A stretch of 37,935 bases of DNA from a virus, in IMG/VR virus record IMGVR_UViG_3300036766_000605, positions 1 to 37,935 of that record. One strand, given 5' to 3'. Under the pieces are notes generated by a model. It searched no databases and was not told the DNA's origin. It worked only from the letters and a program-made list of their open reading frames with translations. The position numbers and the translations under genes were made by a program. Positions 32,193 through 37,935 of this stretch are shown here, in pieces (position 1 is the first letter of the stretch; each line of letters starts with the position of its first letter).

Positions 32193-32417
32193 TTACAGTA
32201 AAATCGTAATCTTCAAAGTTGCGGGGTCTATCTTCCTAACCTTTGAAGTCCTTCCCCTTCCATTATTAGGACTCCAGATTTTAGGTAGTTTAGAAGGTTT
32301 ATGATAAAAGAAAAGTTTTGGGCAATTCTCTTTAAATATCTCAAGAGCAAAGGAAATCCCCTTTCCATTTACAGTTATTTCCATTAATTCAAAAGGATTA
32401 GATTTCTTTTCACTCAT
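32193..32417 (-). CDS. hypothetical small protein
   Basis: 74 aa, site AAAGGAGATAA. Polar N-terminus (MSEKKSNPFELMEITVNGKG), central aromatic segment (CPKLFFYHKPSKLPKIW) and basic end (GRGRTSKVRKIDPATL). It is the last gene read before the promoter at 32136. It overlaps the upstream gene by 8 bases. No family recognised. Confidence 0.45.
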   Translation of the reverse strand: MSEKKSNPFELMEITVNGKGISFALEIFKENCPKLFFYHKPSKLPKIWSPNNGRGRTSKVRKIDPATLKITILL

Positions 32418-32796
32418 TAAAGTTATCTCCTTTCAAAGCTTTTTCTATTTCTTCTTCATTGAAACCATCTCTCCGCATTAACGTTGTCATGCGTTCTCTT
32501 TCAGATGCTTCAACAGATTTAAGAGATATTTTTGTGAGTTTTCCATCTTCTCCTTTAACAAAAGCAGTTTTTGGAGAATCACCACTTTTATAGGCTCTAA
32601 CAAACACAAACCCCTTTTTAATAGAGACTGTAAAGTCTAAGGGGAATATGTTTATAGGGTCTATATGGAGGGTTTTTTGTTTATAATCTAAAAGTTGATC
32701 CCTCAATCTTCTCGCTGCTGGCTTGCTTCCTGTAGGGAAGAATACTTCCTGTCCGGGGAGTAAGTTCATGGCTTCTATAAAAAGGGAGGGGATCAT
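32410..32796 (-). CDS. hypothetical protein, related at its C-terminus to the 33986-34408 product
   Basis: 128 aa, site AAGGAAGCC. Residues 8-40 read like a small nucleic-acid-binding unit (MNLLPGQEVFFPTGSKPAAR, then RLRDQLLDYKQK). The C-terminal 25 residues, RERMTTLMRRDGFNEEEIEK, closely resemble LKRKLSLMKKDGVNEKEMLK in the 33986-34408 protein, a shared tail suggesting a common partner or common origin. No family recognised. Confidence 0.5.
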   Translation of the reverse strand: MIPSLFIEAMNLLPGQEVFFPTGSKPAARRLRDQLLDYKQKTLHIDPINIFPLDFTVSIKKGFVFVRAYKSGDSPKTAFVKGEDGKLTKISLKSVEASERERMTTLMRRDGFNEEEIEKALKGDNFNE

Positions 32797-32843
32797 TTTA
32801 TTTGGCTTCCTTTTGAATAATAGTATTTAGGCATAATCCCTCC

Positions 32844-33128
32844 TCAAAATATCTTCAGAATTTTTTGGTTTTTTTCTAACCTGTTGTCTACCCAAGCCCA
32901 GTCTTTAAATCTCCTTATCTGAGATTGAAAGATTACAGCAACGAAATCCTGGAATGTTATGTAGTTTAAAATGTTTCCTTCACCCTTTTTTGCTTTTTTA
33001 ACCTTATGGAGCTTTCCCGCTCTTTTAAGTGAAAGATAAAGATCTCCGTATCTATCAAGTTCGTCTTGCCATTGCTGAGATAAATTATCAGCTATTATTT
33101 TATCTCCTTTTTTGGTGGTTTTTATCAT
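32844..33128 (-). CDS. hypothetical protein
   Basis: 94 aa, start overlapping the previous stop (TAATG). Lysine- and aromatic-rich, with a charged helical first half (LSQQWQDELDRYGDLYLSLK) and an aromatic second half (FQDFVAVIFQSQIRRFKDWA). No family recognised. A 46-base gap after it leads to the 32410-32796 gene. Confidence 0.45.
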   Translation of the reverse strand: MIKTTKKGDKIIADNLSQQWQDELDRYGDLYLSLKRAGKLHKVKKAKKGEGNILNYITFQDFVAVIFQSQIRRFKDWAWVDNRLEKNQKILKIF

Positions 33129-33322
33129 TATTCTTGTTCCTCTCCTAATAAAGTAGCTACCAAAACAGGCTGAAAACCCTTTCTGGTTGTCTTGAGGTCA
33201 GTAGAAAATTTAATTGTTTTGACAGTTTCTGATGTTATCTCATTTGGACTACATATCATAACTCTAATAATTGTTTCATCAGGAGCTTTTATTAATACTT
33301 TTAATAACTCTTTCTTTGTCAT
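33128..33322 (-). CDS. hypothetical small protein
   Basis: 64 aa, site AAAGGAAAA. Regular alpha/beta pattern: helix (KKELLKVLIKAPDETIIRVM), a loop, then strands (TVKTIKFSTDLKTTRKGFQP, VLVATLLGEE). Four bases of overlap with the upstream gene. No function can be read. Confidence 0.45.
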   Translation of the reverse strand: MTKKELLKVLIKAPDETIIRVMICSPNEITSETVKTIKFSTDLKTTRKGFQPVLVATLLGEEQE

Positions 33323-33750
33323 TTTATTTTCCTTTCTTTCTTTCCTCTAATTTTAATAGCACATGTAAATATAAGTTTAGTTATTAAATCTTCTTTTTCG
33401 AGCTTTCTTAAATTCCTCTTACACGAAATACATGTATTAACAAATCCCTTCCTTTCTTTAAACTTAACAACCATAGGGTCTTGGATTTTTTCAGCTTCTA
33501 AAATATTCTTTTCTTTATCTTCTTTCATCAAATACCACTCTATCCATTCCTCTCCACAACAGTGACAGGACATATAGTTTTTGAGAAAATATTCCTCAAT
33601 TTTATCTTTGAATCTTATGTAGTAAGGGATAGAAGGAAGCTTAAGTTCCTTTACTTTTAATGATATAATCTTTGTAAAAAGAGCTCTTTCTTCGGGGGAA
33701 AGAAGAGCAAGGACAGATTTAGATATAGGAATTTTACTTTCTGTCAACAT
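33319..33750 (-). CDS. zinc-ribbon protein, HNH-like arrangement without nuclease residues
   Basis: 143 aa. Two pairs of cysteines, CHCC (about residues 62-65) and CISC (about 107-110), sit 42 residues apart around an EEWIEWYLMKEDKEKN segment. The spacing resembles phage zinc-ribbon or HNH-like scaffolds, but the nuclease His-Asn-His is not visible. Basic C-terminus (IRGKKERKIK). Possibly a nucleic-acid-binding early protein. Confidence 0.5.
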   Translation of the reverse strand: MLTESKIPISKSVLALLSPEERALFTKIISLKVKELKLPSIPYYIRFKDKIEEYFLKNYMSCHCCGEEWIEWYLMKEDKEKNILEAEKIQDPMVVKFKERKGFVNTCISCKRNLRKLEKEDLITKLIFTCAIKIRGKKERKIK

Positions 33751-33916
33751 TTTTTTCTATTCTTTCTTTGAGGGTATGAAATTGTTCTAAGATTATAAGA
33801 GCTTGTTTCAAAAATGGAACAGTTTTTGTTACTCTTTTCCCGTTTATTCGACAGGTTATAAGATAGGAGTTGTTAGGTCTAAGAGAAACTCCGCTTGGAA
33901 GCTGTTTATTTTTCAT
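33734..33916 (-). CDS. stand-alone AP2/arm-type DNA-binding-like domain
   Basis: 60 aa. LPSGVSLRPNNSYLITCRIN and GKRVTKTVPFLKQALIILEQ follow the three-strand-plus-helix plan of AP2-like or integrase arm-binding domains ('GVxxxxxxWxAxIxxxGKxxxxGxFxTxEEA'). Such domains usually precede tyrosine recombinases or HNH enzymes; here none follows. It could be a small transcription regulator or a decayed homing-enzyme part. It overlaps the next gene by 17 bases. Confidence 0.45.
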   Translation of the reverse strand: MKNKQLPSGVSLRPNNSYLITCRINGKRVTKTVPFLKQALIILEQFHTLKERIEKNVDRK

Positions 33917-34004
33917 GGTTAGTCTCCTTTGATTTAACTAAAATTGATATCAATACTACTTCAAGAATACAGCCAATAAATAACCCTAAGATAAACCAGC
34001 CCAT
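33906..34004 (-). CDS. tiny single-span membrane protein
   Basis: 32 aa: MGWFILGLFIGCILEVVLISILVK then a short charged tail (SKETNHEK). Start ATG 34004 with GGAGG upstream inside the preceding gene; the end overlaps the ATG of the 33734-33916 gene. One hydrophobic helix of about 22 residues makes a membrane peptide likely. Tiny early membrane peptides of phages often modulate host envelope proteins; no specific role can be read. Confidence 0.5.
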   Translation of the reverse strand: MGWFILGLFIGCILEVVLISILVKSKETNHEK

Positions 34005-34408
34005 ATCTCCAAAGCCTCCTTTCTTTCTTCCTTAGAAATGCTTTTAAGCATTTCTTTTTCATTTACTCCATCTTTTTTCATTAAGGAAAGCTTTCGCTTT
34101 AAACTGTTATCTATAATAGATTTTTGTTCGGGAAGGGGTTCAAATTCTCCCTTTTCATTCTCTTTAAAAATAATCATTGCCAAGGGTTTTCTTATGATTA
34201 TTCCAGAAACAGCAAATTTTAATCCAGTAGCAATCTCTACCTTTTTATCTATATCCTCGAAGGTAGATTTCATTTTTTCCTTTGCTCGGTAAAGCCTTGT
34301 CCGAAGGGATGCTATTGTGGCTTTATCTTCTGCAGGAATGAAACGTGCCATTCCCGTGAGATATACATCTGTTAAGCATTCTTCTAAGATTGATAACTCA
34401 ATGGACAT
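33986..34408 (-). CDS. hypothetical protein with C-terminal tail shared with 32410-32796
   Basis: 140 aa, site AGGAGGT. N-terminal helices (LEECLTDVYLTGMARFIPAE), a beta unit (KVEIATGLKFAVSGIIIRKP) and a helical end (LKRKLSLMKKDGVNEKEMLK). The end resembles the 32410-32796 protein. The gene contains a perfect 10-bp palindrome (34034-34055) in its coding sequence. No family recognised. Confidence 0.5.
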   Translation of the reverse strand: MSIELSILEECLTDVYLTGMARFIPAEDKATIASLRTRLYRAKEKMKSTFEDIDKKVEIATGLKFAVSGIIIRKPLAMIIFKENEKGEFEPLPEQKSIIDNSLKRKLSLMKKDGVNEKEMLKSISKEERKEALEIWAGLS

Positions 34409-34413
34409 TTTTT

Positions 34414-34716
34414 TTACCTCCTATTCATGTTTACTATAGCATCACAGGACGCTTCGTATGCTATCTCTCGAACAAGGTCTTCAAGAGTAAGAGGGATTTG
34501 TTTACTTTCATATCCTTTGGGCTTTTCTTTTAGGCCAGTTTTAATTCTACAGTCAAGACACCATTCCTGGTTAAACTCGACTCTTGGTTTGTCTTGAGGA
34601 CCATATGCATATTCTTTAAGGTATCCTCCAACATGAACACCTACGTTTAAAATGTCTATTTCATTTGTAATATCTTCTTTTCCACATCTATCACATTTAT
34701 AGGTTGTTGTTCTCAT
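34414..34716 (-). CDS. zinc-ribbon-like protein
   Basis: 100 aa, site AAAGGAGG. CDRCG at residues 8-12 and WCLDC near 52-56 form a treble-clef or ribbon-like pair of CxxC knuckles; a helical C-terminus follows (LTLEDLVREIAYEASCDAIV). Proteins of this 'TYKCDRCGKE...WCLDC' type are frequent in phage genomes without known role. Confidence 0.55.
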   Translation of the reverse strand: MRTTTYKCDRCGKEDITNEIDILNVGVHVGGYLKEYAYGPQDKPRVEFNQEWCLDCRIKTGLKEKPKGYESKQIPLTLEDLVREIAYEASCDAIVNMNRR

Positions 34717-34864
34717 TCTTGCCTCCTTTCTTAATCACAGTAATTACATCATTAACTGTGTTAATTACTACTTGACATAACCTTATAAATTCTTCTTTAT
34801 CTTTGTCTATTGCAGCTTTCTTAAGCATTGGTATTACAAACTCAAGATAGTCAGGTAATTCCAT
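34697..34864 (-). CDS. small helical protein
   Basis: 55 aa, too short for simple ORF cut-offs. ATG 34864 with GAGGAGT nine bases upstream; stop TAA 34699-34697, overlapping the next gene by 20 bases. Two helices: LPDYLEFVIPMLKKAAIDKD and EEFIRLCQVVINTVNDVITV. No family recognised, but spacing, ribosome site and codon style fit a real gene. Confidence 0.5.
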   Translation of the reverse strand: MELPDYLEFVIPMLKKAAIDKDKEEFIRLCQVVINTVNDVITVIKKGGKNENNNL

Positions 34865-34870
34865 TTTTTT

Positions 34871-35080
34871 TTACTCCTCTTCTAAAATAGATTTAATCCG
34901 TAAAAGAGAAAGGCCACTCCTAACTGCTACCATTCTGCAGTTTTGAATAGCCTTTCCCACTGCTATTTCCGCTTCCATCACAGTATATAGTGCATGACCT
35001 TCGGGGGTATTAGCTCTGGCATTCTCAAGGAGATCTTTGGCTCTTGCTAAAAATTCCAAAGCTTTTTCAATATCTTTCAT
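34871..35080 (-). CDS. small helical protein
   Basis: 69 aa, entirely helical (KALEFLARAKDLLENARANT; EAEIAVGKAIQNCRMVAVRS). AAAGG is 11 bases upstream. It lies 6 bases before the 34697-34864 gene and may form a pair with it. Unknown function. Confidence 0.45.
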   Translation of the reverse strand: MKDIEKALEFLARAKDLLENARANTPEGHALYTVMEAEIAVGKAIQNCRMVAVRSGLSLLRIKSILEEE

Positions 35081-35086
35081 TTTAGG

Positions 35087-35320
35087 TTATGCCTTTAAAT
35101 TATCCGTTAATGATACATATACTCTTGGATAGTTCTTATAAATTGGATCAGTTAAAATTGTTAGTATTTGCTTATCTGGCAGTTTGATTTTTATTACTGT
35201 GGGGTATTCATCTCCAACTGAGAATACTAAAGTTGGAGGTTGACGGTTAATCTCATCAAATATTTCTTTTTCGCCTAATATTGAAAGTGCAAAGGTTGTT
35301 TTTTCGTTTTTATACTCCAT
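35087..35320 (-). CDS. small beta-rich hypothetical protein
   Basis: 77 aa from ATG 35320 (AAGGAGAATAAAC); the frame is open further upstream but would run into palindrome copy D. Strand-like repeats (TTFALSILGEKEI; DEYPTVIKIKLPDKQILTIL; PRVYVSLTDNLK) suggest a small beta-domain. No family recognised. Directly downstream of palindrome copy D. Confidence 0.5.
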   Translation of the reverse strand: MEYKNEKTTFALSILGEKEIFDEINRQPPTLVFSVGDEYPTVIKIKLPDKQILTILTDPIYKNYPRVYVSLTDNLKA

Positions 35321-35349
35321 GTTTATTCTCCTTTTTTCTTTGAATGAAG

Positions 35350-35378
35350 CCAGAAAAGTCATTTATTGACCTTTCTGG
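35350..35378. repeat. dispersed imperfect palindrome, copy D
   Basis: The most symmetric copy of the family: outer arms CCAGAAA and TTTCTGG, core GTCATttATTGAC. It lies between the stop of the 35394 gene and the start of the 35087-35320 gene. It has no T-tract after it on either strand. Confidence 0.7.
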
Positions 35379-35393
35379 TATCCTTTCTAAGAT

Positions 35394-35591
35394 TTACTCC
35401 TCAATCTCCTCGATGGTGACCTTTATGGTCTTTACTTTCAACAAACCAGTAGCTAACATAGCCAATTTTGAAACATAGATAGATTCAAAAGCATTGGGAA
35501 TGCTAGGATCAAACTGTGTGTCAGCATAGAATCTTATACTATGTTTCTTTGGCTCACTTTTGTGGCAGATTACAACCAACTTCATAGGCAT
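35394..35591 (-). CDS. small hypothetical protein
   Basis: 65 aa with a near-perfect ribosome site (AAAAAGGAGGTGAAAAGAA). It begins MPMKLVVICHKSEPKKHSIR with beta-like alternation and ends in an acidic strand (KTIKVTIEEIEE). No family recognised. The strong site predicts good expression. Confidence 0.5.
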   Translation of the reverse strand: MPMKLVVICHKSEPKKHSIRFYADTQFDPSIPNAFESIYVSKLAMLATGLLKVKTIKVTIEEIEE

Positions 35592-35641
35592 TTCTTTTCA
35601 CCTCCTTTTTATTCCTTTTTTACTTCTTTTCTTTAAGATTT

Positions 35642-35941
35642 TTAGAACGGGGAGGATTCTTTCCGTTCCACTTCTATCCACTTTAGTTTGTTAAGATCAA
35701 ATGAATATCTTTGTCCTCTTCCAACTCCAAATCCTATGCCATGCTTCCGATGACAAAGGAGACACAATATTTCCCAAGGTCCGTACTTTGTCTTTCCATC
35801 AACAAAGGTTTCTTTAATCTCAGTTCCGCATATATCACAGCGGGAAGGATTCGAGCCCATCCAAACCTTTTTTGCGGGGGAATCAACTTTAATCTTGGCA
35901 ATTTCCACTAACATCTCAGATAGTCCATTTCCGTAGGTCAT
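35642..35941 (-). CDS. zinc-finger protein (CxxC...CxxC-H)
   Basis: 99 aa. CDICG at 35-39 and CLLCHRKHG at 60-68, around DGKTKYGPWEIL, then GFGVGRGQRYS. This 'CDICG...F.DG.T..GPW...C..CH..HG.G.G.GxGQ.Y' pattern is a recognisable small phage zinc-finger type of unknown function. Overlaps the upstream gene by 4 bases. Confidence 0.55.
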   Translation of the reverse strand: MTYGNGLSEMLVEIAKIKVDSPAKKVWMGSNPSRCDICGTEIKETFVDGKTKYGPWEILCLLCHRKHGIGFGVGRGQRYSFDLNKLKWIEVERKESSPF

Positions 35942-36180
35942 TTTGTTTCCTCCTCAACCTTAATATTTTCTACTTCTTCAAATCCATAAAGTCTTGCCAT
36001 CCTGCCGATTTGCTGTTCAGCCCAGATTTTGAAGTCCACTCCCCTGGGAGTATAGATCTTTACCCATCTCTCCATCTTCCCGGTAGTGTAATCTCTTTCT
36101 TCTCTAACAAAGCATACTCCGGCATATTTCAGGGTCTCTTCATTCGAGGGTTTAATTTCAATCATTATCCCATTAGCCAT
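35938..36180 (-). CDS. hypothetical protein, first gene behind promoter 36236
   Basis: 80 aa, site GGGAGGAAAAAG. Mixed alpha/beta (IEIKPSNEETLKYAGVCFVR; RWVKIYTPRGVDFKIWAEQQ) with an acidic C-terminus. As the first gene after a strong early promoter and next to the repeat block it is a candidate regulator, but no DNA-binding motif is clear. Confidence 0.5.
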   Translation of the reverse strand: MANGIMIEIKPSNEETLKYAGVCFVREERDYTTGKMERWVKIYTPRGVDFKIWAEQQIGRMARLYGFEEVENIKVEEETK

Positions 36181-36235
36181 TTTCTTTTTCCTCCCTTCCC
36201 TTCAGATTTAATGTTATGTTCCAGTATTTAAACCC

Positions 36236-36264
36236 ATCATAACATATTTCCCCACAGTTGTCAA
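36236..36264 (-). promoter_or_regulatory. sigma70 promoter, extended -10 (leftward)
   Basis: TTGACA (36264-36259), 17-base spacer, TATGAT (36241-36236) with TGT before the -10 box. Its first ten bases (TTGACAACTG) equal those of the promoter at 32136. It stands between the repeat block and the 35938-36180 gene and should drive the small-gene cluster. Confidence 0.82.
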
Positions 36265-36300
36265 CAACTATTTAGAGTGGAATTATATGTTACCTATGAT

Positions 36301-36342
36301 AACATATAACATATAACATATAACATATAACATATAACATTT
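36301..36342. repeat. heptanucleotide tandem repeat, left array (AACATAT type)
   Basis: Five exact AACATAT units and a sixth AACATTT. Immediately to the right is TTATTTATTC, which pairs in opposite orientation with the sequence in front of the right array, so the two arrays are arms of a long imperfect inverted repeat. Confidence 0.75.
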
Positions 36343-36452
36343 TATTTATTCATTTTATTTATAATTGTAGCTCTTTCTCCCTTTTTTCAAGCTTTCTTCT
36401 GGATTAAAGCCAGATCCCAGTTTTCATCCTTTTCCTCTCTTTCTTTTTCTCT

Positions 36453-36486
<34 letters not shown>

Positions 36487-36589
36487 GAAGAAGAGTAGAA
36501 GAGCAAAAATAAAATAGTGGGATCTGGGATAATTCAAGATTACAGAAAAACGTTTCATTTTGAAACACGAAAAAAGAATGAAATAAAAT

Positions 36590-36667
36590 GTTATACGTTA
36601 TACGTTATATGTTACAGGTTACAGGTTATAAAATTATATGTTACATGTTACATGTTATATGTTATAC
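36590..36667. repeat. heptanucleotide tandem repeat, right array (GTTAYAN type)
   Basis: Ten GTTA(T/C)A(C/T/G/A) units with one imperfect 8-base unit (AATTATAT) in the middle: GTTATAC x2, GTTATAT, GTTACAG x2, GTTATAA, then GTTACAT x2, GTTATAT, GTTATAC. Orientation is opposite to the left array. Confidence 0.75.
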
Positions 36668-36722
36668 CACTTAATTCATTTCAGTAATTTTTTTAAGTAA
36701 TTTGTTTTGTTTAGGATAAAGA

Positions 36723-36749
36723 AAACCCTGACCTTTTGAGCCAGGGTTT
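36723..36749 (-). terminator. Rho-independent terminator (leftward)
   Basis: AAACCCTG (36723-36730) and CAGGGTTT (36742-36749) form an 8-bp stem with an 11-base loop; the leftward transcript continues TTTTCTTTAT. It lies 17 bases after the stop of the 53-aa gene and separates it from the repeat block. Confidence 0.75.
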
Positions 36750-36766
36750 AGGATAAGGATATAAGA

Positions 36767-36928
36767 TTATAGCTCTCTAACTAGTTCTCGGATTCTGTTG
36801 ACCTTTCCAAGAATTCCTGCCAGAACTTTCGCCTTACTTTCATCCTTCTGCACTATCATACTCTTGCGAATAATCTGGGCCATTCTTTTAAGAATATTAG
36901 AGACTATTGGAATAAGGTGTCTATACAT
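36767..36928 (-). CDS. small basic helical protein
   Basis: 53 aa, ATG 36928 with a nearly complete anti-SD match (AAGGGAGGTGATTTTC), one of the best ribosome sites in the window. Sequence MYRHLIPIVSNILKRMAQII, then IVQKDESKAKVLAGILGKVN and a charged end. Basic and helical; a nucleic-acid-binding or membrane-associated peptide is possible. It ends at a terminator and follows the 158-aa gene. Confidence 0.6.
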   Translation of the reverse strand: MYRHLIPIVSNILKRMAQIIRKSMIVQKDESKAKVLAGILGKVNRIRELVREL

Positions 36929-37003
36929 GAAAATCACCTCCCTTCATTTAGTTTCTGTTTTTGTGATTCTGTCAAAATGGTCGTCTGTAAAATGTTGGAT
37001 AGA

Positions 37004-37480
37004 TTACTTTTTGGGACTTTTGTGTTCAGCAGTGACTTTTTCAAGCTCGTTCAGCTTAGTCAGCATTTCCGCAGGCATTTCTTTTCCCATCTTCGGGAAG
37101 AAATCCGACCTCATAAACCGGAGGTCGGCCAGACTCCATGCCTTCGAGGTAATGGAGGAAACAGAAATTTGTTCTTCTCGCTTTCCTTTGGCTCGGGCAT
37201 GGGTAGCTGAGGTATAATCTAACAGGTCAGATGCCATACCTTCGAGCTTTTGGTCTGCCGTTAATTCCTTTGCTCCCCATCCGTCAGAAGCACCTTGACG
37301 TACTCCAAATTGCAGGGCTTCTTTTGCGTATTCTGGGAGGGTTTCCCATCCGGGAATCTCGGTTAAATCAACCTTGGCGACAGGTGTATTTTCCTTTTTG
37401 GGGTCATACGTTCTGGCGTCAAATAGAGCCAGGATAGAAGTTACCTCGGTAAAAATCCACTTTGCTATTCTTTTTTTCAT
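37004..37480 (-). CDS. hypothetical early protein
   Basis: 158 aa from ATG 37480 (GAAAGGAGACAACACC); the frame upstream is a shadow. Basic start (MKKRIAKWIF), then WETLPEYAKEALQFGVRQGA, a polar helical middle and a charged C-terminus (KLNELEKVTAEHKSPKK). G/C-ending codons are frequent and the gene is first behind a consensus promoter, so high early expression is likely. No family recognised. Confidence 0.55.
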   Translation of the reverse strand: MKKRIAKWIFTEVTSILALFDARTYDPKKENTPVAKVDLTEIPGWETLPEYAKEALQFGVRQGASDGWGAKELTADQKLEGMASDLLDYTSATHARAKGKREEQISVSSITSKAWSLADLRFMRSDFFPKMGKEMPAEMLTKLNELEKVTAEHKSPKK

Positions 37481-37693
37481 GGTGTTGTCTCCTTTCAAAG
37501 AGCGAAAAAAGACGACCACTTTAAAAGAATCACAATTGAACAAACGATTTATTTGCCAGGATTAAACCGTTAAACCTGTATAGTAATTTCCAATCCGATT
37601 TCCCATATTATGTACCAGGTTGTTATTGACCCCGGTTTCGATGAATGATTCAATATCTGGCTGGTTATTGGTTATTCATTCATTTATGATAGA

Positions 37694-37722
37694 AGTATAC
37701 CACAATATGGTGGGGATGTCAA
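37694..37722 (-). promoter_or_regulatory. sigma70 promoter, extended -10 (leftward), overlapped by a dyad
   Basis: TTGACA (37722-37717), 17-base spacer, TATACT (37699-37694) preceded by TGG. The right half of the inverted repeat at 37708-37743 covers the -35 box and spacer, so a protein or hairpin at the dyad would block the promoter. Drives the 37004-37480 gene. Confidence 0.82.
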
Positions 37723-37743
37723 GCTTTATTTTCATCCCCACCA
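37708..37743. promoter_or_regulatory. 11-bp inverted repeat overlapping the -35 region
   Basis: TGGTGGGGATG (37708-37718) and CATCCCCACCA (37733-37743) are perfect complements separated by 14 bases. The dyad could be an operator over the promoter or a terminator hairpin of the incoming leftward unit, since a small frame ends at 37719-37721 inside it. Confidence 0.6.
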
Positions 37744-37844
37744 ATGGGCATACCTGGCCCAGTCCAATGGTCGAACATAAACGCCTCCACAATGTTCGAG
37801 ACCCCCCCAAGACCCCAGGCTACCCCCCTCGGCGGCATAGACAT
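37719..37844 (-). CDS. small hypothetical protein (low confidence)
   Basis: 41 aa from ATG 37844 (GGTGGAGAG ten bases upstream), ending at TGA inside the -35 box of the next promoter. It reads MSMPPRGVAWGLGGVSNIVE and then AFMFDHWTGPGMPIGGDENK. Gly/Trp-rich, protein-like, but no family recognised; the open frame extends 28 codons further upstream without an ATG. The nearby sequence is much more GC-rich than the rest of the right half. Confidence 0.35.
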   Translation of the reverse strand: MSMPPRGVAWGLGGVSNIVEAFMFDHWTGPGMPIGGDENKA

Positions 37845-37935
37845 AGCACCATTCTCTCCACCCAATAAGTAGATAAATGTTACCAGAGGAGCTCTACCTC
37901 CACCTCAGGAACTAAAGTTTCATCTCCACCTCCCC

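Noticed and set aside
31896-33125. Near-identical run AAAACCACCAAAAAAGGAGA near 31900 and 33115
   Set aside because: Both arise where Pro/Thr-Lys codons meet a ribosome site; too simple and unpaired to call a functional repeat.
36301-36342. CRISPR array
   Set aside because: Units are 7 bases with no spacers; it is a simple tandem repeat.
36798-37217. Rightward open frame of 139 codons
   Set aside because: It is antisense to two leftward genes with excellent ribosome sites, has no site of its own and an unlikely composition.
37611-37640. Fifth palindrome copy (CCAGGTTG...TTGACCCCGG)
   Set aside because: Only TATTGACC resembles the family; the outer arms do not match.
37620-37868. Rightward 82-codon frame at the right edge
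   Set aside because: No ribosome site, runs through a promoter and two inverted repeats; composition not protein-like.

Overview
This window is part of a tailed double-stranded DNA phage genome (or a prophage without visible bacterial flanks). The host is probably Gram-negative: there are two lipobox lipoproteins, a signal-peptide protein in the lysis region, and an M15-type endolysin without a cell-wall-binding domain. The virion genes fit a podovirus-like particle: a short adaptor gene, a P22-gp10/nozzle-like tail pair, a giant ejection-type protein, and no tape measure or sheath. No terminase, portal, complete capsid gene, integrase or RNA polymerase is visible, so part of the genome lies outside.

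Layout. Positions 1-19631 are read rightward as tightly packed, often overlapping late genes. These are the end of a probable capsid gene, an adaptor, a split nozzle/stabilisation pair, virion proteins (2.1-9.4 kb) including an adhesin-like 621-aa protein and two long coiled-coil proteins, a cysteine-free 1664-aa ejection-type protein, and a tail-fibre module with four 16-aa repeats. From about 15.97 kb the DNA becomes visibly more GC-rich through a large fibre gene, a chaperone-like gene and the lysis/envelope cassette (FN3, DUF1353, two lipoproteins, small membrane proteins, M15 endolysin). That pattern suggests a separately acquired host-interaction module.

Positions 19644-37935 are read leftward as early/replication genes, so the two halves converge near 19.64 kb. 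Three consensus sigma70 promoters with extended -10 elements (37.7, 36.25 and 32.15 kb) point leftward. From them come many small hypothetical and zinc-knuckle proteins, then a Cas4/RecB-like nuclease, DUF3310, a Sak4-like ATPase, an SSB-like protein, DUF3850, a ParB-domain/DNA methyltransferase fusion, a SEC-C protein, a uracil-DNA-glycosylase/3'-5' exonuclease/family A polymerase fusion, and a DUF3987 helicase-primase-like protein. At the far end is a probable Acb2-type anti-CBASS protein. Nuclease + Sak4 + SSB look like a recombination set; polymerase + DUF3987 look like the replisome.

The most unusual non-coding signals are: (1) a 590-bp gene-free block at 36.2-36.77 kb with oppositely oriented 7-nt tandem repeats around a 27-T tract, which is origin-like; (2) a family of four 27-29 bp imperfect palindromes at gene junctions; (3) a 216-nt transcribed leader at 27.94-28.15 kb that can be drawn as a cloverleaf-like RNA, whose 3' end is duplicated on the other side of the next gene. 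All function calls come from reading motifs by eye; no searches or folding calculations were run.
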